Positions 24,656 to 33,326 are shown, counted from the first letter of the stretch. The stretch is 39,548 nucleotides of DNA from Phycisphaera mikurensis (GCA_022730455.1 DZDI01000012.1:1-39548), one strand, 5' to 3'. Numbers and translations are program-made. Notes: a model not told the origin generated them from the letters alone.

Positions 24656-24914
24656 TGAATTTCAAAAACACATTCTGGCTAAATACGGCGAACATGACAA
24701 AAAGCGTGGATCGGCTCCAACTTTTATGTGGTTTATCGAAGAAGTGGGCGAGCTTGCCACCGCATTGGGTTCAGATGATCCTGCCAACCTGCAGGAAGAA
24801 TTTGCGGATGTATTCGCATGGCTTTGCACCCTCGCCAATATCAATGAGGTGGATCTTGCCGCAGCCGTCCATGCTAAATATCTTGCCAGTCATGGCCCAA
24901 CTGGCCACAAATAG
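24630..24914 (+). CDS. MazG-like nucleotide pyrophosphohydrolase
   Basis: 94-residue cytoplasmic all-alpha NTP-PPase of the MazG type, likely hydrolysing abnormal or excess NTPs to NMP and PPi. The metal-binding pattern is present: Glu37, Glu38 and Glu41 in EEVGEL, and Glu56, Glu57 and Asp60 in EEFADVFAW. It is a single-domain form, much shorter than E. coli MazG. The frame opens at 24612, but ATG at 24630 has AGGAG at 24616-24620 and a 9-nt spacer and gives the natural MAASQLTIDEF start. Overlaps the 3' end of trmL by 26 nt. Confidence 0.9.
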   Translation: MAASQLTIDEFQKHILAKYGEHDKKRGSAPTFMWFIEEVGELATALGSDDPANLQEEFADVFAWLCTLANINEVDLAAAVHAKYLASHGPTGHK

Positions 24915-24926
24915 CAACACTCCGTC

Positions 24927-25328
24927 TCAGGCCAACCGGATGGTACGCAAGGTCCATCGTTGTCCGGCCAATTTCTGTATGGCCATGTGCAGCATCGCAT
25001 CATCTTTTCCAGCAATCAGTGCCAGTGTCCCGCCAGTATGCTCAATGATTTCTGCATCGAGACGCATGATAGGGGTGACCCAACCTCGGTTGTCGGAGAT
25101 TGTCCCGGTGTAATCCAGGTACCGCAGGCGGTGAGCAGGCAATTCCACAATCTCCGTGCTAAATTCTGTGGCAGTGAGAAACCAGGCGGATGGATCAATG
25201 AGGCATCGCCACGCCATGAGATCCGATGCCCGCTCAATGCGGATTAAAATATCCCAATGGATGGCTATGGGGCTTACGTGATATAATACTGCGAACTCTG
25301 AGGTACCGATGCCTTGCCGTGCAACCAT
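24927..25328 (-). CDS. Stand-alone LigD 3'-phosphoesterase (PE)-domain-like protein
   Basis: 133 residues, resembling the PE domain found at the N-terminus of LigD end-joining ligases, which trims 3'-phosphates and ribonucleotides at DNA ends. Aligning by eye: YHVSPIAIHWDIL (His17, His24, Asp26) with the H...RLHYDFRL segment, and PAHRLRYLDYTGTISDNRGWV (His66, Tyr70) with DHPLDYADFEGSIPEGQYG. No ligase or polymerase domain follows and none is in the neighbourhood. The gene is divergent from a TPR lipoprotein with only 49 nt between the starts, so the two promoters must overlap. ATG at 25328 has a weak site. Catalytic function is likely but DNA repair as the role is inference; small proteins of this type are known to me from planctomycetes. 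Confidence 0.7.
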   Translation of the reverse strand: MVARQGIGTSEFAVLYHVSPIAIHWDILIRIERASDLMAWRCLIDPSAWFLTATEFSTEIVELPAHRLRYLDYTGTISDNRGWVTPIMRLDAEIIEHTGGTLALIAGKDDAMLHMAIQKLAGQRWTLRTIRLA

Positions 25329-25377
25329 GCTTCAATGATACTATCTATACGGCCAAGTTTGGCAAAAGGAGATTTCT

Positions 25378-26058
25378 ATGGCAGGTAGTTTGATTAGACA
25401 TCATGCAGTTAAGGTTCTGATGGCTTGCGCGATGGTGGGCGCGGTAGGATTGATAGGCGGCTGCGCAGATCGCAGCATGCACCTTCGCGACCACGGCGTG
25501 GCGCTTTACCAGCAGCATAAATATTCCCAGGCCCTGACGGAATTGAATGCCGCCCTTAAATACGACCCCACAAGTGCTGAAACCAACTACTATGCCGGAA
25601 TGATTCAATACGCCAAACACAACTATCAACTTGCGGCTTTTCACTTCAAGCTCACGTGGAACGCAGACCCCCACTACCCCCACGTAAAAACGGCGTTGGC
25701 AAATACCTACTTGAAGATGGGCGAACCCAATGCTGCCATGAATTTTCTGGAACGCGACGCCGAACTTACGGGAACGGTTGCCGGACGTTTGCGGGTGGCG
25801 CGGTTCTACAAGAAAATCGGGGATTTGGATGATGCGCGATTAAACTACGCAAAGGCAGCTGCGATGGCCCCGCAAAGTCTGCAAGTGCTGATGACTACTG
25901 CCGAATTTTTGGATTCGGTCGGTGACACACATGCTGCCGGTGAGTATTACGCGAGGGCATACCGTATTGCACCAACAACTCCCGGTTTGATTGCCAAAAT
26001 GCAGGCGGATGGCGTCTCGATCGCCGACGCACTCTCACCAGCCACCACGCATCCATAA
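25378..26058 (+). CDS. TPR-repeat lipoprotein
   Basis: 226 residues. An N-terminal signal with lipobox LIGGC (lipidated Cys29) is followed by tetratricopeptide repeats from about residue 35 to 215, for example YQQHKYSQALTELNAALKYD, YAKHNYQLAAFHFKLTWNAD and YKKIGDLDDARLNYAKAAAM. Such proteins act as scaffolds for envelope complexes; a PilF-like pilus assembly role is possible, but no pilus genes are nearby. ATG at 25378 has an excellent AAAGGAG with a 6-nt spacer. A possible promoter lies between it and the divergent gene: TTGCCG (25314), 17 nt, GATACT. Followed by an unrecognised membrane protein after about 120 nt. Confidence 0.85.
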   Translation: MAGSLIRHHAVKVLMACAMVGAVGLIGGCADRSMHLRDHGVALYQQHKYSQALTELNAALKYDPTSAETNYYAGMIQYAKHNYQLAAFHFKLTWNADPHYPHVKTALANTYLKMGEPNAAMNFLERDAELTGTVAGRLRVARFYKKIGDLDDARLNYAKAAAMAPQSLQVLMTTAEFLDSVGDTHAAGEYYARAYRIAPTTPGLIAKMQADGVSIADALSPATTHP

Positions 26059-26177
26059 TTCATGTCGCGTTGGGCCGGTGGGTGTGGCCAGTCAGCGTGT
26101 GCATCATCATGGGCACCATTTGGAGGAACGGCAGATAGCTGTGGAAACTTTGAATTTTGGCTGTCGGTCCATTTGTC

Positions 26178-26804
26178 ATGATTGAATCAACCAGTCAGAC
26201 GTTTCTGGACATCGTTGATCCAGCCAAGGACAAGTTGTACGACTTGGCACGGATGGCGGCTCCCAACCAGACGGAAATTTGCCTGCAGCGCTGCGCGCGC
26301 GAAGTGTTTCAGCTTTTTCACCATCAGGATATTGGCCCGGCTGATATCATTACGCACATTGAGGTGCGAATTCGGGCCAGCCAAACCCGTCCCGACGACA
26401 CGACCGCCGACGCAGCGCCAATGCCCGCAGCCGTTTGGGCGCGATTGGTGGCGGCAGTGCAGATAGACGCAGCCCGCCTCGGCGGCGTGACGGAGCAATC
26501 CATGCTCCATTATGACCCTTTGCTGGCACCGCAGAAAAAGAAGATTAATGACGACAGTTCTGAAGGACTCAATTTGTCCCCTTGGTCCAGATTTGTCGTT
26601 GCGGCGGCCATTGTGCTTACCGTCGGCATTGCCGCAAGTCTAATTCTTACAACCCGTCATTCACGTTCAACTAAAGGCAGCAAATCTGCCGTAACAGCAA
26701 AGCCGCACCTGCCATCCAAGGTTTCGCCCGCAAAATCGCCAAAGAGAAAAACCACTGCTGAGCCCACTACGCGAGCCGTCGGAAAGGCATCTCCACCATC
26801 ATGA
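26178..26804 (+). CDS. Unrecognised single-TM protein with basic C-terminal tail
   Basis: 208 residues, no family recognised. The N-terminal 125 residues are soluble and mostly helical (IVDPAKDKLYDLARMAA, CLQRCAREVFQLFHHQ); one TM helix follows (about 140-160, RFVVAAAIVLTVGIAASLIL), then a tail of about 45 residues that is Lys/Ser/Thr/Pro-rich and probably disordered. With the N-terminus in the cytoplasm this resembles the layout of anti-sigma factors, but no zinc-binding HxxxCxxC is seen and no sigma factor gene adjoins. ATG at 26178 is preferred to the TTG at 26157; neither has a good ribosome binding site. Its stop overlaps the next start (ATGA), so it is translated together with the methyltransferase. 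Confidence 0.6.
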   Translation: MIESTSQTFLDIVDPAKDKLYDLARMAAPNQTEICLQRCAREVFQLFHHQDIGPADIITHIEVRIRASQTRPDDTTADAAPMPAAVWARLVAAVQIDAARLGGVTEQSMLHYDPLLAPQKKKINDDSSEGLNLSPWSRFVVAAAIVLTVGIAASLILTTRHSRSTKGSKSAVTAKPHLPSKVSPAKSPKRKTTAEPTTRAVGKASPPS

Positions 26805-27523
26805 CAGCCACGTCCACCGCGATAACTTATCGACATCCGACCCGCATCCATATATTTGAAATAGGCGGCAAGACGTTGAAAATTACCGCCCCCGCTGATC
26901 CCGATGTTTTATTGGATGATCCGGAGGCAGAAAAACGCTATGCCGCCGATCAATCGCTCCCCTATTGGCCGGTGATTTGGCCCAGCAGTCTTATGCTGGC
27001 CGGGCAAATTATTACTTCAGGTCATTCTGATACGAATCCACCGCCCCGTGTATTGGAAATTGGCTGTGGACTGGGAATTGCCGGAGTAGCCGCCGGCATG
27101 ATGGGCAGCCATGTGACATTTACTGATTACGACAGCGATGCGCTCCTATTCGCCGGGCATAATGCTCGGAGCAACGGTTTAGCCGATTATTCAGTCCGAA
27201 TATTGGATTGGCGCTCCCCTGCCACAGATTTGTTTAATTGGATTATCGCATCCGATGTATTGTATGAGCGGCGCCTTCATGAAATCCTTATTAACGTGAT
27301 GGACAACATGCTGGCCCCCGACGGCGAGGTATGGATGACCGATCCTCAACGGACCGCCGCTGCCGATTTCCCCCTCCTGGCCGCTTCCCGGGGATATCGC
27401 TGTTCGTCCACAGCCGTTCAATGGGAGTCGCCATCCACACCCCCGATTGCGGGGACTTTTCTGACACTGACGCGTTTAATGCCCAGGCGTGCAACACCTA
27501 TACCCCCCTCCGATGGCGGATGA
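26801..27523 (+). CDS. METTL21/Methyltransf_16-type methyltransferase
   Basis: 240-residue class I SAM methyltransferase, probably modifying lysine in a protein or a small amine. Features: PYWPVIWPSSLMLAGQI ahead of motif I, VLEIGCGLGIAGVAAGMMG (motif I), TFTDYDSDAL (motif II acidic residue), LDWRSP, and IIASDVLYE, the form of motif IV typical of the METTL21/nicotinamide methyltransferase-like group. Start overlaps the preceding stop as ATGA and the next gene begins 4 nt after its stop, so it lies inside an operon with rsmE. Target unknown. Confidence 0.85.
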   Translation: MTATSTAITYRHPTRIHIFEIGGKTLKITAPADPDVLLDDPEAEKRYAADQSLPYWPVIWPSSLMLAGQIITSGHSDTNPPPRVLEIGCGLGIAGVAAGMMGSHVTFTDYDSDALLFAGHNARSNGLADYSVRILDWRSPATDLFNWIIASDVLYERRLHEILINVMDNMLAPDGEVWMTDPQRTAAADFPLLAASRGYRCSSTAVQWESPSTPPIAGTFLTLTRLMPRRATPIPPSDGG

Positions 27524-27527
27524 CGGC

Positions 27528-28250
27528 ATGAATCGATACTACTGCGATGAAATCAATACGGCGGAGGTTATCTCGCTACCCGATGATCAGGCCCATCATG
27601 CTCTGCATGTCATGCGTTTAAGGCACGGAGAAATTATTGAAATATTTGATGGACGGGGCCATTTTGCCCAGGCACGCGCAGTAATTCAGAAAAAACATCT
27701 TCATTTCCAGATTACTGGCGAAGTAAACACCTCTGCCCCCCTACTCTTTGAACTGCACATTGCCAGCGCCATTCCCAAAGCGGACCGCAGCGAACAATTG
27801 GTGGAATCCGCCAGCCAACTCGGTGTGCACACGCTACGCTGGCTGGACTGCCAGCGGAGTGTTGTCAAATTCGATGACAGAGGCAGGAAAATGGAAAAGT
27901 GGCGTCGCGTCGCCATTGAGTCGGCCAAACAATGCGGGCGAAACTGGCTCTTGAATATTGATTCACCGATCCCCGTGAGTGAATTGATCATTCGATGCAC
28001 GACGCCCATCATTTTTGCCGATCCACGCAGCCTGACGCATTTAATGGCGTGGACGCAGCAGAAAACACCTCCGCGAGCGGCGACGATGTTGATTGGCCCG
28101 GAAGGGGGTTTTAGCCCCGAGGAGATAAAAACCCTTCAAGCGAGCGGTGCCTTGGCAGTCAGTTTAGGTGCAAACATATTGCGAATCGAAACCGCAGTTG
28201 CCGCCGCTGCAGCTATTATGAGCAGTTGGTCCATGCCGCCCTTGTCATAA
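27528..28250 (+). CDS. rsmE: 16S rRNA m3U1498 methyltransferase RsmE
   Basis: SPOUT methyltransferase (240 residues) that N3-methylates U1498 of 16S rRNA. Present: N-terminal PUA-like domain (MNRYYCDEIN...HHALHVMRLRHGEIIEIFDGRG), IASAIPKADRSEQLVESASQLGVH split by the linker, and the knot motifs LIGPEGGFSPEE (about 188-199) and SLGANILRIETAVAAA. The start ATG at 27528 gives the usual N-terminus; in-frame upstream starts at 27489 and 27513 would run back into the methyltransferase gene. Four nt separate it from that gene, and argD follows after about 50 nt. Confidence 0.95.
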   Translation: MNRYYCDEINTAEVISLPDDQAHHALHVMRLRHGEIIEIFDGRGHFAQARAVIQKKHLHFQITGEVNTSAPLLFELHIASAIPKADRSEQLVESASQLGVHTLRWLDCQRSVVKFDDRGRKMEKWRRVAIESAKQCGRNWLLNIDSPIPVSELIIRCTTPIIFADPRSLTHLMAWTQQKTPPRAATMLIGPEGGFSPEEIKTLQASGALAVSLGANILRIETAVAAAAAIMSSWSMPPLS

Positions 28251-28299
28251 ATCGGTTCAGGACGTATTGTTTGCCACCTGCTTTCAGGAGGTTATTGCG

Positions 28300-29478
28300 A
28301 TGTCTGTTGCACAGCAGATTGTTGATCGACACACTCATCTTTTGATCGGAAATTACGGCAAACAACCGGCGGTTTTTACGCGTGGAAACGGCTCAACCCT
28401 TTGGGATGCCGATGGCAAGAGTTACATTGACTTATTTGCCGGTTTTGGCGGCACCATTCTTGGCCACGCCCATCCTGATCTGGTAAAAGCCATTCACCTG
28501 CAGTCGCAGATGCTCTGGCATGTAGGCAACCAGTTTTATACTGAACCGCAAGTACGTCTGGCTGAGGCGATTCGCCAGGCCAGTTTCGATGGGCGAGGTT
28601 TTTTCTGTCATAGCGGGGCCGAGGCGGCTGAGGCAGCCATTAAATTAGCCCGAATTTCGGGCGGCCCCAACCGGAAAAAAATAGTCTCCATGCACAAGGG
28701 TTTTCATGGCCGTACGCTCGGCGCCCTCTCCGCAACATCCGGCCCGGCGCAGCATGGTTTTGATCCTCTGGTACCTGATTTTATACATGTGCCATTTGAT
28801 GATCTAAATGCCCTCGATGCAGTAATGGATGAACAGACCGCCGCCGTCATCATGGAACCCATTCAAAGCGAAGGTGGAATGAACGTGCCCAGTCCTCAGT
28901 ACGTTGCCGGAGTCAGAGCCTTGTGCGATCAGACTGGCGCGGCGCTCATTCTTGATGAGGTATGGACGGGCGTGGGCCGCACTGGGAAGTTTTTTGGCCA
29001 TCAACACATTGGTGTCACTCCGGACATCATGACCATGGGCAAGGCCCTCGGTGGCGGCATACCTGTGGGAGGAATTTGGGCAGTGCCTGAGCGAGCTTCA
29101 TTCTTCAAACCAGGTACCCACGGCAGCACCTTGGGTGGCAACCCCATATGCGCTGCCGTCAGCGCCGAGGTATTCAACGTGATTAATCGTGATAACCTCC
29201 TCGCCCGTGCGGTGGAGGGCGGCCAGCACATTACCCGTTTTATGCAATCGTCCCGTCACGCATCAAAAATGGCCGACATTCGAGGACGGGGTATGTTTAT
29301 TGGCGTCCAATTAAACACGCCTGACGCTACTGCCCTTTTGCGCCGATGCCTTGAACTCGGCCTCGTGATTAACGTCACGCAGAAGAATGTTATTCGCATT
29401 TGCCCGGCACTGACGATATCTACGGCGCAGCTCCAGCAGGGATTGGAATTGCTTGACAAGGCCTTGGAAAACATCTGA
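28300..29478 (+). CDS. argD: Acetylornithine aminotransferase-like class III PLP enzyme
   Basis: Cytoplasmic transaminase, 392 residues, most like ArgD (N-acetylornithine to its semialdehyde, arginine synthesis). Motifs: YIDLFAGFGGTILGHAHPDL, GNQFYTEPQVRLAEAI, FCHSGAEAAEAAIKLAR (cofactor phosphate), HKGFHGRTLGALSATSG, EPIQSEGG, LILDEVWTGVGRTGK (Asp to PLP nitrogen) and MTMGKALGGGIPVGG with Schiff-base Lys248. The position usually Gln in DEVQTGxGRTG is Trp here, so a related omega-amino acid aminotransferase (GABA, ornithine) remains possible. ATG at 28300 has AGGAGG at 28286-28291 and an 8-nt spacer; the longer frame from 28267 is rejected. No other arg genes are in the window. Confidence 0.85.
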   Translation: MSVAQQIVDRHTHLLIGNYGKQPAVFTRGNGSTLWDADGKSYIDLFAGFGGTILGHAHPDLVKAIHLQSQMLWHVGNQFYTEPQVRLAEAIRQASFDGRGFFCHSGAEAAEAAIKLARISGGPNRKKIVSMHKGFHGRTLGALSATSGPAQHGFDPLVPDFIHVPFDDLNALDAVMDEQTAAVIMEPIQSEGGMNVPSPQYVAGVRALCDQTGAALILDEVWTGVGRTGKFFGHQHIGVTPDIMTMGKALGGGIPVGGIWAVPERASFFKPGTHGSTLGGNPICAAVSAEVFNVINRDNLLARAVEGGQHITRFMQSSRHASKMADIRGRGMFIGVQLNTPDATALLRRCLELGLVINVTQKNVIRICPALTISTAQLQQGLELLDKALENI

Positions 29479-29579
29479 CACTGCACACGCATGGGGCGTA
29501 ATCGGAAGATGACCGATGCGGCGACCAACGCAGCTCGTCGGAAAATGTGGTTGGGCCCCAAATGATTGACAAAATTTTT

Positions 29580-30172
29580 CACCTTTTACCACTACAGCGC
29601 TGCTCTATTTTACGTTCATGTCGTTTTCGAGATTCAATAGCGACGGGGTTTCGCCATTGGTGACAGGATATAGGGGCGGCGGTGCGTTCAGATGCCGAGC
29701 GTTGTGACCGGCGAAGCATCCGGAATAGCAGAGTGTGTCGAGGGCTCTGGCCACTTGCTCCAGCGTGATGTCCGGATTGTTTTTTCCTGATGCGGTCGGT
29801 ATGAGCCGCCAGAAAAAGGAAAACCACTTGGCACAGTGTCATATGTCACATGAGTCCCACATAACTGCGTCCCTAATCCAGCCCACCACCCCCAGGGAAT
29901 CGGATCGTTTCAAGGCACTCGGTGCCGGAAGATGCTCCTGGGCGATGCGACGCTGAACCTCATCGCTCATCGCACCGGCATCCCAGCGGTGAAACGTCGG
30001 AACGTCGGCCTATGGGAAAAACAGCGACGGAAACGCAACAGATACACGCCCAACGCTGATCCGACTTCGCTTATTTCTTCGACCGTCATCCGAACCTCCT
30101 TGTTCGGTGACTGATCTATACGGTCCATATACAGCAAAAACTTGAGCAAATAATGCGCTGTAGTAGTAGGTG
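29580..30172. mobile_element. Decayed insertion sequence with terminal inverted repeats
   Basis: A 593-nt element fills most of the 828-nt gap between argD and dus. Its ends are inverted repeats: CACCTTTTACCACTACAGCGC (29580-29600, plus) and, reversed, CACCTACTACTACAGCGC (30155-30172), agreeing at 17 of 18 positions once a 3-nt gap is allowed. Between them lies a broken transposase reading frame on the minus strand. No clear target duplication is visible (a TTTT flanks each end). The rest of the gap (29479-29579 and 30173-30306) shows no gene. Confidence 0.55.
29605..30089 (-). pseudogene. Transposase remnant, IS701/IS4-like, frameshifted and internally deleted
   Basis: The N-terminus is intact: ATG at 30089 behind CCTCCT on the plus strand (SD GGAGG, 6-nt spacer) reads MTVEEISEVGSALGVYLLRF and RRCFSHRPTFRRF, similar from memory to the start of IS701-group transposases. 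Then the frame shifts: another frame gives RWDAGAMSDEVQRRIAQEH, which fits a later part of the same proteins, so about 40 residues between are missing. A third piece, NNPDITLEQVARALDTLCYS, continues in a different frame to a TAG at 29605. Total 485 nt against roughly 1.2 kb for a full gene. DDE residues cannot be seen. Family assignment is tentative. Confidence 0.5.
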
Positions 30173-30306
30173 TTTTCAGGTTGACGGTTACAGCGGCGAT
30201 ACAAGGCCGCCCCTACCAAGAGCAGATGCGGTTAAAATCACCGTGAGGATCTGTCTTGGACAGCTTCCGGCATTGGCGTTAAGACCGTCTGTTCGCTCTG
30301 AGGTAA

Positions 30307-31380
30307 ATGGAGACGATGGGAAGTCAATTGAAAATCGGCGGATTTGCCCTGAGCATTCCTGCCATCGAGGCCGGTCTCGCAGGCTACAGCGATATGGCGA
30401 TGCGTGTAACCGCCCGCCGACGCGGATGCCCCTATGCCGTCACTGAGGCACTGTTGGATCGGGTGGTTATCACGGGCGGACGCGGACGAGAAAAGGGGCT
30501 TATCCTAAGTGATGACGATCATCCTGTGGCGGGGCAGTTGCTTGGCAGTGAGGCGCACGAAATGGCAACGGCTGCAAAAATTCTTAAAGACTATGATTTT
30601 GATGTTGTCGATCTGAATTTTGCCTGTCCAGTTAAAAAAGTAATGGGTCGCTGCCGTGGCGGTTACCTCCTGAGCGACCCGCACCAGGCCATTGCTATTA
30701 TGCAGGCCGTACGCGATGAAGTGGAGGGGCCGTTGACCCTAAAGCTGCGGCGTGGTGTTGACGATTCCGCACATGCGGCGGAGCAGTTTGAACAGATATT
30801 TGATGAGGCTCAGCGGCTGGAATTTTCCGCTATCGCTGTCCATGGGCGAACGGTTGAACAAAAATATACGGGCAAAGCTGATTGGGATTTTCTCAGACGT
30901 TTGAAAACGCGTAAACCGAACATGACCATTTTAGGCTCGGGCGATGTTTTTTGCGCCGCCGACGCGTTGCGAATGTATGAATCAACAGGTGTTGACGGTG
31001 TTTGGATCGCACGCGGCGCCATTGGCAATCCATGGATTTTCTCTGAATTTCAGGCTTTGCTGGATGGTCAGTCGTTGCCGGCTCCACCATCTATCGCCGC
31101 TCAGCGTGCGGCATTGCTAGAACATTTTCAAATGGCCGTCATCATCTATGGCGAGGAACTTGCATCCCGGCAGATGCGAAAAATGGGGATTAAATACTCA
31201 CGGCTGCATCCGGATGGTGCCGCCGTATGGCGGGATTTTATCGCAGTCAAATCGCAGGTGGAGTGGGACAGGGTATTGGCGACCTATTATGCCTCCGATG
31301 GACCGGGGCGTGCGCAAACATCCATTGCAGATGCCGCGGATATGTATAATTCGTGTACCTCATCGGGCGTGGCGGCTTAG
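30307..31380 (+). CDS. tRNA-dihydrouridine synthase (DusB-like)
   Basis: FMN-dependent reductase (357 residues) that makes dihydrouridine in tRNA D-loops. Motifs: PAIEAGLAGYSDMAMRVTA at the barrel start, the catalytic Cys107 in LNFACPVKKVMGRCRGG, KLRRGVDDS (phosphate/FMN Lys), AVHGRTVEQKYTGKADW and GSGDVFCAADALRM with GVWIARGAIGNPWIF near the flavin. The NFACP form replaces the more common NMGCP. Starts at 30307 or at ATG 30316, both close behind GAGG/GGAG. The next gene begins 1 nt after its stop, so dus, the glycosyltransferase and maf make an operon. Confidence 0.93.
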   Translation: METMGSQLKIGGFALSIPAIEAGLAGYSDMAMRVTARRRGCPYAVTEALLDRVVITGGRGREKGLILSDDDHPVAGQLLGSEAHEMATAAKILKDYDFDVVDLNFACPVKKVMGRCRGGYLLSDPHQAIAIMQAVRDEVEGPLTLKLRRGVDDSAHAAEQFEQIFDEAQRLEFSAIAVHGRTVEQKYTGKADWDFLRRLKTRKPNMTILGSGDVFCAADALRMYESTGVDGVWIARGAIGNPWIFSEFQALLDGQSLPAPPSIAAQRAALLEHFQMAVIIYGEELASRQMRKMGIKYSRLHPDGAAVWRDFIAVKSQVEWDRVLATYYASDGPGRAQTSIADAADMYNSCTSSGVAA

Positions 31381-31381
31381 C

Positions 31382-32416
31382 ATGGATCATCCCCGTAAAA
31401 TCTTAATCATTAAGCCCAGTTCGCTTGGCGATGTGGCCACCTGCCTCCCTCTACCGACCGATCTCAAGGCCCATTTTCCCGATGCCCAAATCGACTGGTT
31501 GGTAAGCCCCGCGTTTGATGCCCTCATCAAAAATCATCCTGATTTGCACGAACGCATTTACTTTGATCGCAAGGCACTTGCCGGTTGGTGTTGGAAACCA
31601 ACATCGACTCTGGCACTCCGCAAATTGATCAATACCCTTCGCAAGAAGGCCTATGATGTGGTCATCGATGCGCAGGGACTGATGCGCAGCGCTCTACTGG
31701 CTTGGGCTTCCGGTGCGGCCATTCGCATTGGGCCCGGCGACGCGCGCGAAGGGGCAAGGTTTTTATATACGCATCGTGTCGACACCCATCGAAATACTCA
31801 GTTGGCGGTGGAACGCATGCGCCTTTTGCAGACGCCATTGGCTCCATTGCGAGATCAGGTGGAATTCCACTTGCGCGTCGATCCAGTCGCGGCACGAAAC
31901 GTGCAATCCCGGATGGAATACAATCGTCCTTTTGTGGCACTGCTGCCGTCCGCGCGCTGGTATGCGAAAATCTGGTCACCCGATGGTTATGTGCAACTCG
32001 GCAGACTCATTACAAAAGCCGGGATGGACGTGATTCTTCTTGGCACCACGGGTGAAACTGCAATGTGCAATACCTTGGCCGATCAGATTGGTACTGGTGC
32101 ACGGTCGTTCGCTGGGCAGACCAGTCTAGCGGAGATGATTGCTATTTTGGATCGCGCCACGGCTGTGGTAGGTAACGACACTGGACCATTGCATGTCGCC
32201 GCCGCTCTTGGACGGCCGCTCATCGGGCTCTACGGACCGACCGATGAGAAATCTGTGGGTCCGTGGAGACAACTTCACCACGTACTGCGGTTCGCACCGT
32301 CAGGCAATTACCGTCAGGCCAATTCGATCTGCCACCCAGAAAATCTTCAACGCCTGCCGGCCGAAACTGTATGGAAAAAACTTCAGGAGTTGCTAAATGG
32401 CCATGACCGAGCGTGA
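31382..32416 (+). CDS. Glycosyltransferase family 9 (heptosyltransferase-like)
   Basis: 344-residue GT-B enzyme of family 9, which adds heptose to the lipopolysaccharide inner core in Gram-negative bacteria. N-terminal IIKPSSLGDVATCLPLPTDL is the family signature; DVVIDAQGLMRSALLAWASG and ALLPSARWYAKIWSPDGYVQL follow, and VVGNDTGPLHVAAALGRPLI (about 263-279) is the C-terminal sugar-nucleotide motif. The frame stays open upstream into dus, but ATG at 31382 (MDHPRKILIIKP) one base after the dus stop is the natural start. Its presence supports a diderm envelope with LPS-like glycolipid. WaaC/WaaF or a lipopolysaccharide III-type enzyme cannot be separated by eye. Confidence 0.9.
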   Translation: MDHPRKILIIKPSSLGDVATCLPLPTDLKAHFPDAQIDWLVSPAFDALIKNHPDLHERIYFDRKALAGWCWKPTSTLALRKLINTLRKKAYDVVIDAQGLMRSALLAWASGAAIRIGPGDAREGARFLYTHRVDTHRNTQLAVERMRLLQTPLAPLRDQVEFHLRVDPVAARNVQSRMEYNRPFVALLPSARWYAKIWSPDGYVQLGRLITKAGMDVILLGTTGETAMCNTLADQIGTGARSFAGQTSLAEMIAILDRATAVVGNDTGPLHVAAALGRPLIGLYGPTDEKSVGPWRQLHHVLRFAPSGNYRQANSICHPENLQRLPAETVWKKLQELLNGHDRA

Positions 32417-33050
32417 AAATTGCCCGCAACGACACTGGACGCTGGCCAGTGCCTCGCCGCGCCGCGCTGAGCTTTTACGGTCAGCTCTTGATTCGTTTGA
32501 CATAGTTGTAAGTCCCAAACCAGAACCTGTTCGTAAGCCGGCTAGCGTAGAAATGGAGGTTTGGCCAGTGTGTCTGGCACACTACAAAGCCAAGGCCGTA
32601 TCCGCCTTGATTCATTCGCCACATCAGTCTCCACAGCCGTGGGGTGTGATCGGTGCGGACACCATTGTAGAAATTAATGGACACGCCATTAACAAGGCAC
32701 ACAATGCCGCCCATGCACGCCGTATTTTGCAGTCTATCTCCGGTAAAATGCATCGGGTGATTACCGGCGTAGCCATAATTATAAATGACCGAACCCATCT
32801 CATCTCAGCTATCGCCTTGTGCCGGATGCGGCGATTGACTCCATCGATGTTAGATCGGTATATCGCCACGGGGCTTTGGCGCGGGAAGGCCGGCGCGTAT
32901 GGCATTCAAGATGCGGACGATCCACTGGTGGAAATTGTTTCCGGTGACACCACCACCGTGATGGGATTACCTATGCCACCACTTCTCAAATTATTAAATC
33001 GCGTGGAGTCCGATAATGCGACACAGCATGACAGCCCGCCCGCGTGTTGA
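32397..33050 (+). CDS. maf: Maf-family nucleotide pyrophosphatase
   Basis: Cytoplasmic house-cleaning enzyme hydrolysing dTTP/UTP or modified pyrimidine nucleotides (217 residues). Signatures: LASASPRRAELLRSAL (16-31), GVIGADTIVEINGHAINKA with the catalytic Asp, and GLWRGKAGAYGIQD. ATG at 32397 follows AGGAG with a 7-nt spacer. The gene overlaps the end of the family 9 glycosyltransferase by 20 nt, so it is translationally linked. The last 15 residues (ESDNATQHDSPPAC) are an unremarkable tail. Confidence 0.93.
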   Translation: MAMTERENCPQRHWTLASASPRRAELLRSALDSFDIVVSPKPEPVRKPASVEMEVWPVCLAHYKAKAVSALIHSPHQSPQPWGVIGADTIVEINGHAINKAHNAAHARRILQSISGKMHRVITGVAIIINDRTHLISAIALCRMRRLTPSMLDRYIATGLWRGKAGAYGIQDADDPLVEIVSGDTTTVMGLPMPPLLKLLNRVESDNATQHDSPPAC

Positions 33051-33326
33051 TGGAAGGCGGATTCTCGCAATACGGCCTCCGCAAGAATATTTTCGGCATC
33101 ACCCGCGTAGATGCGTGGTGTCGGTCGGAACCGCGATTTGGATCGATGCAGGGACTCAAGCCCGGCGGAACAACCACGAGATGCCCAGCAGTTGGCGCAG
33201 AGGTTATACCTATTTGCAAGATAACTCGTGACTCATATGCGTCAATTGCTGCGTTGTTTAGCCAAGATTGCCGAATAGGCGCTCGCGCGGGAATATGAAC
33301 TTTGGTTATGCAGATGCAATGACACC
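33051..33326. other. Gap between maf and tRNA-Ala, no feature seen
   Basis: Open frames on both strands here are short, lack ribosome binding sites and run into maf or the tRNA. I see no inverted repeat with a T-run after maf and no RNA gene until the tRNA promoter. Confidence 0.4.
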
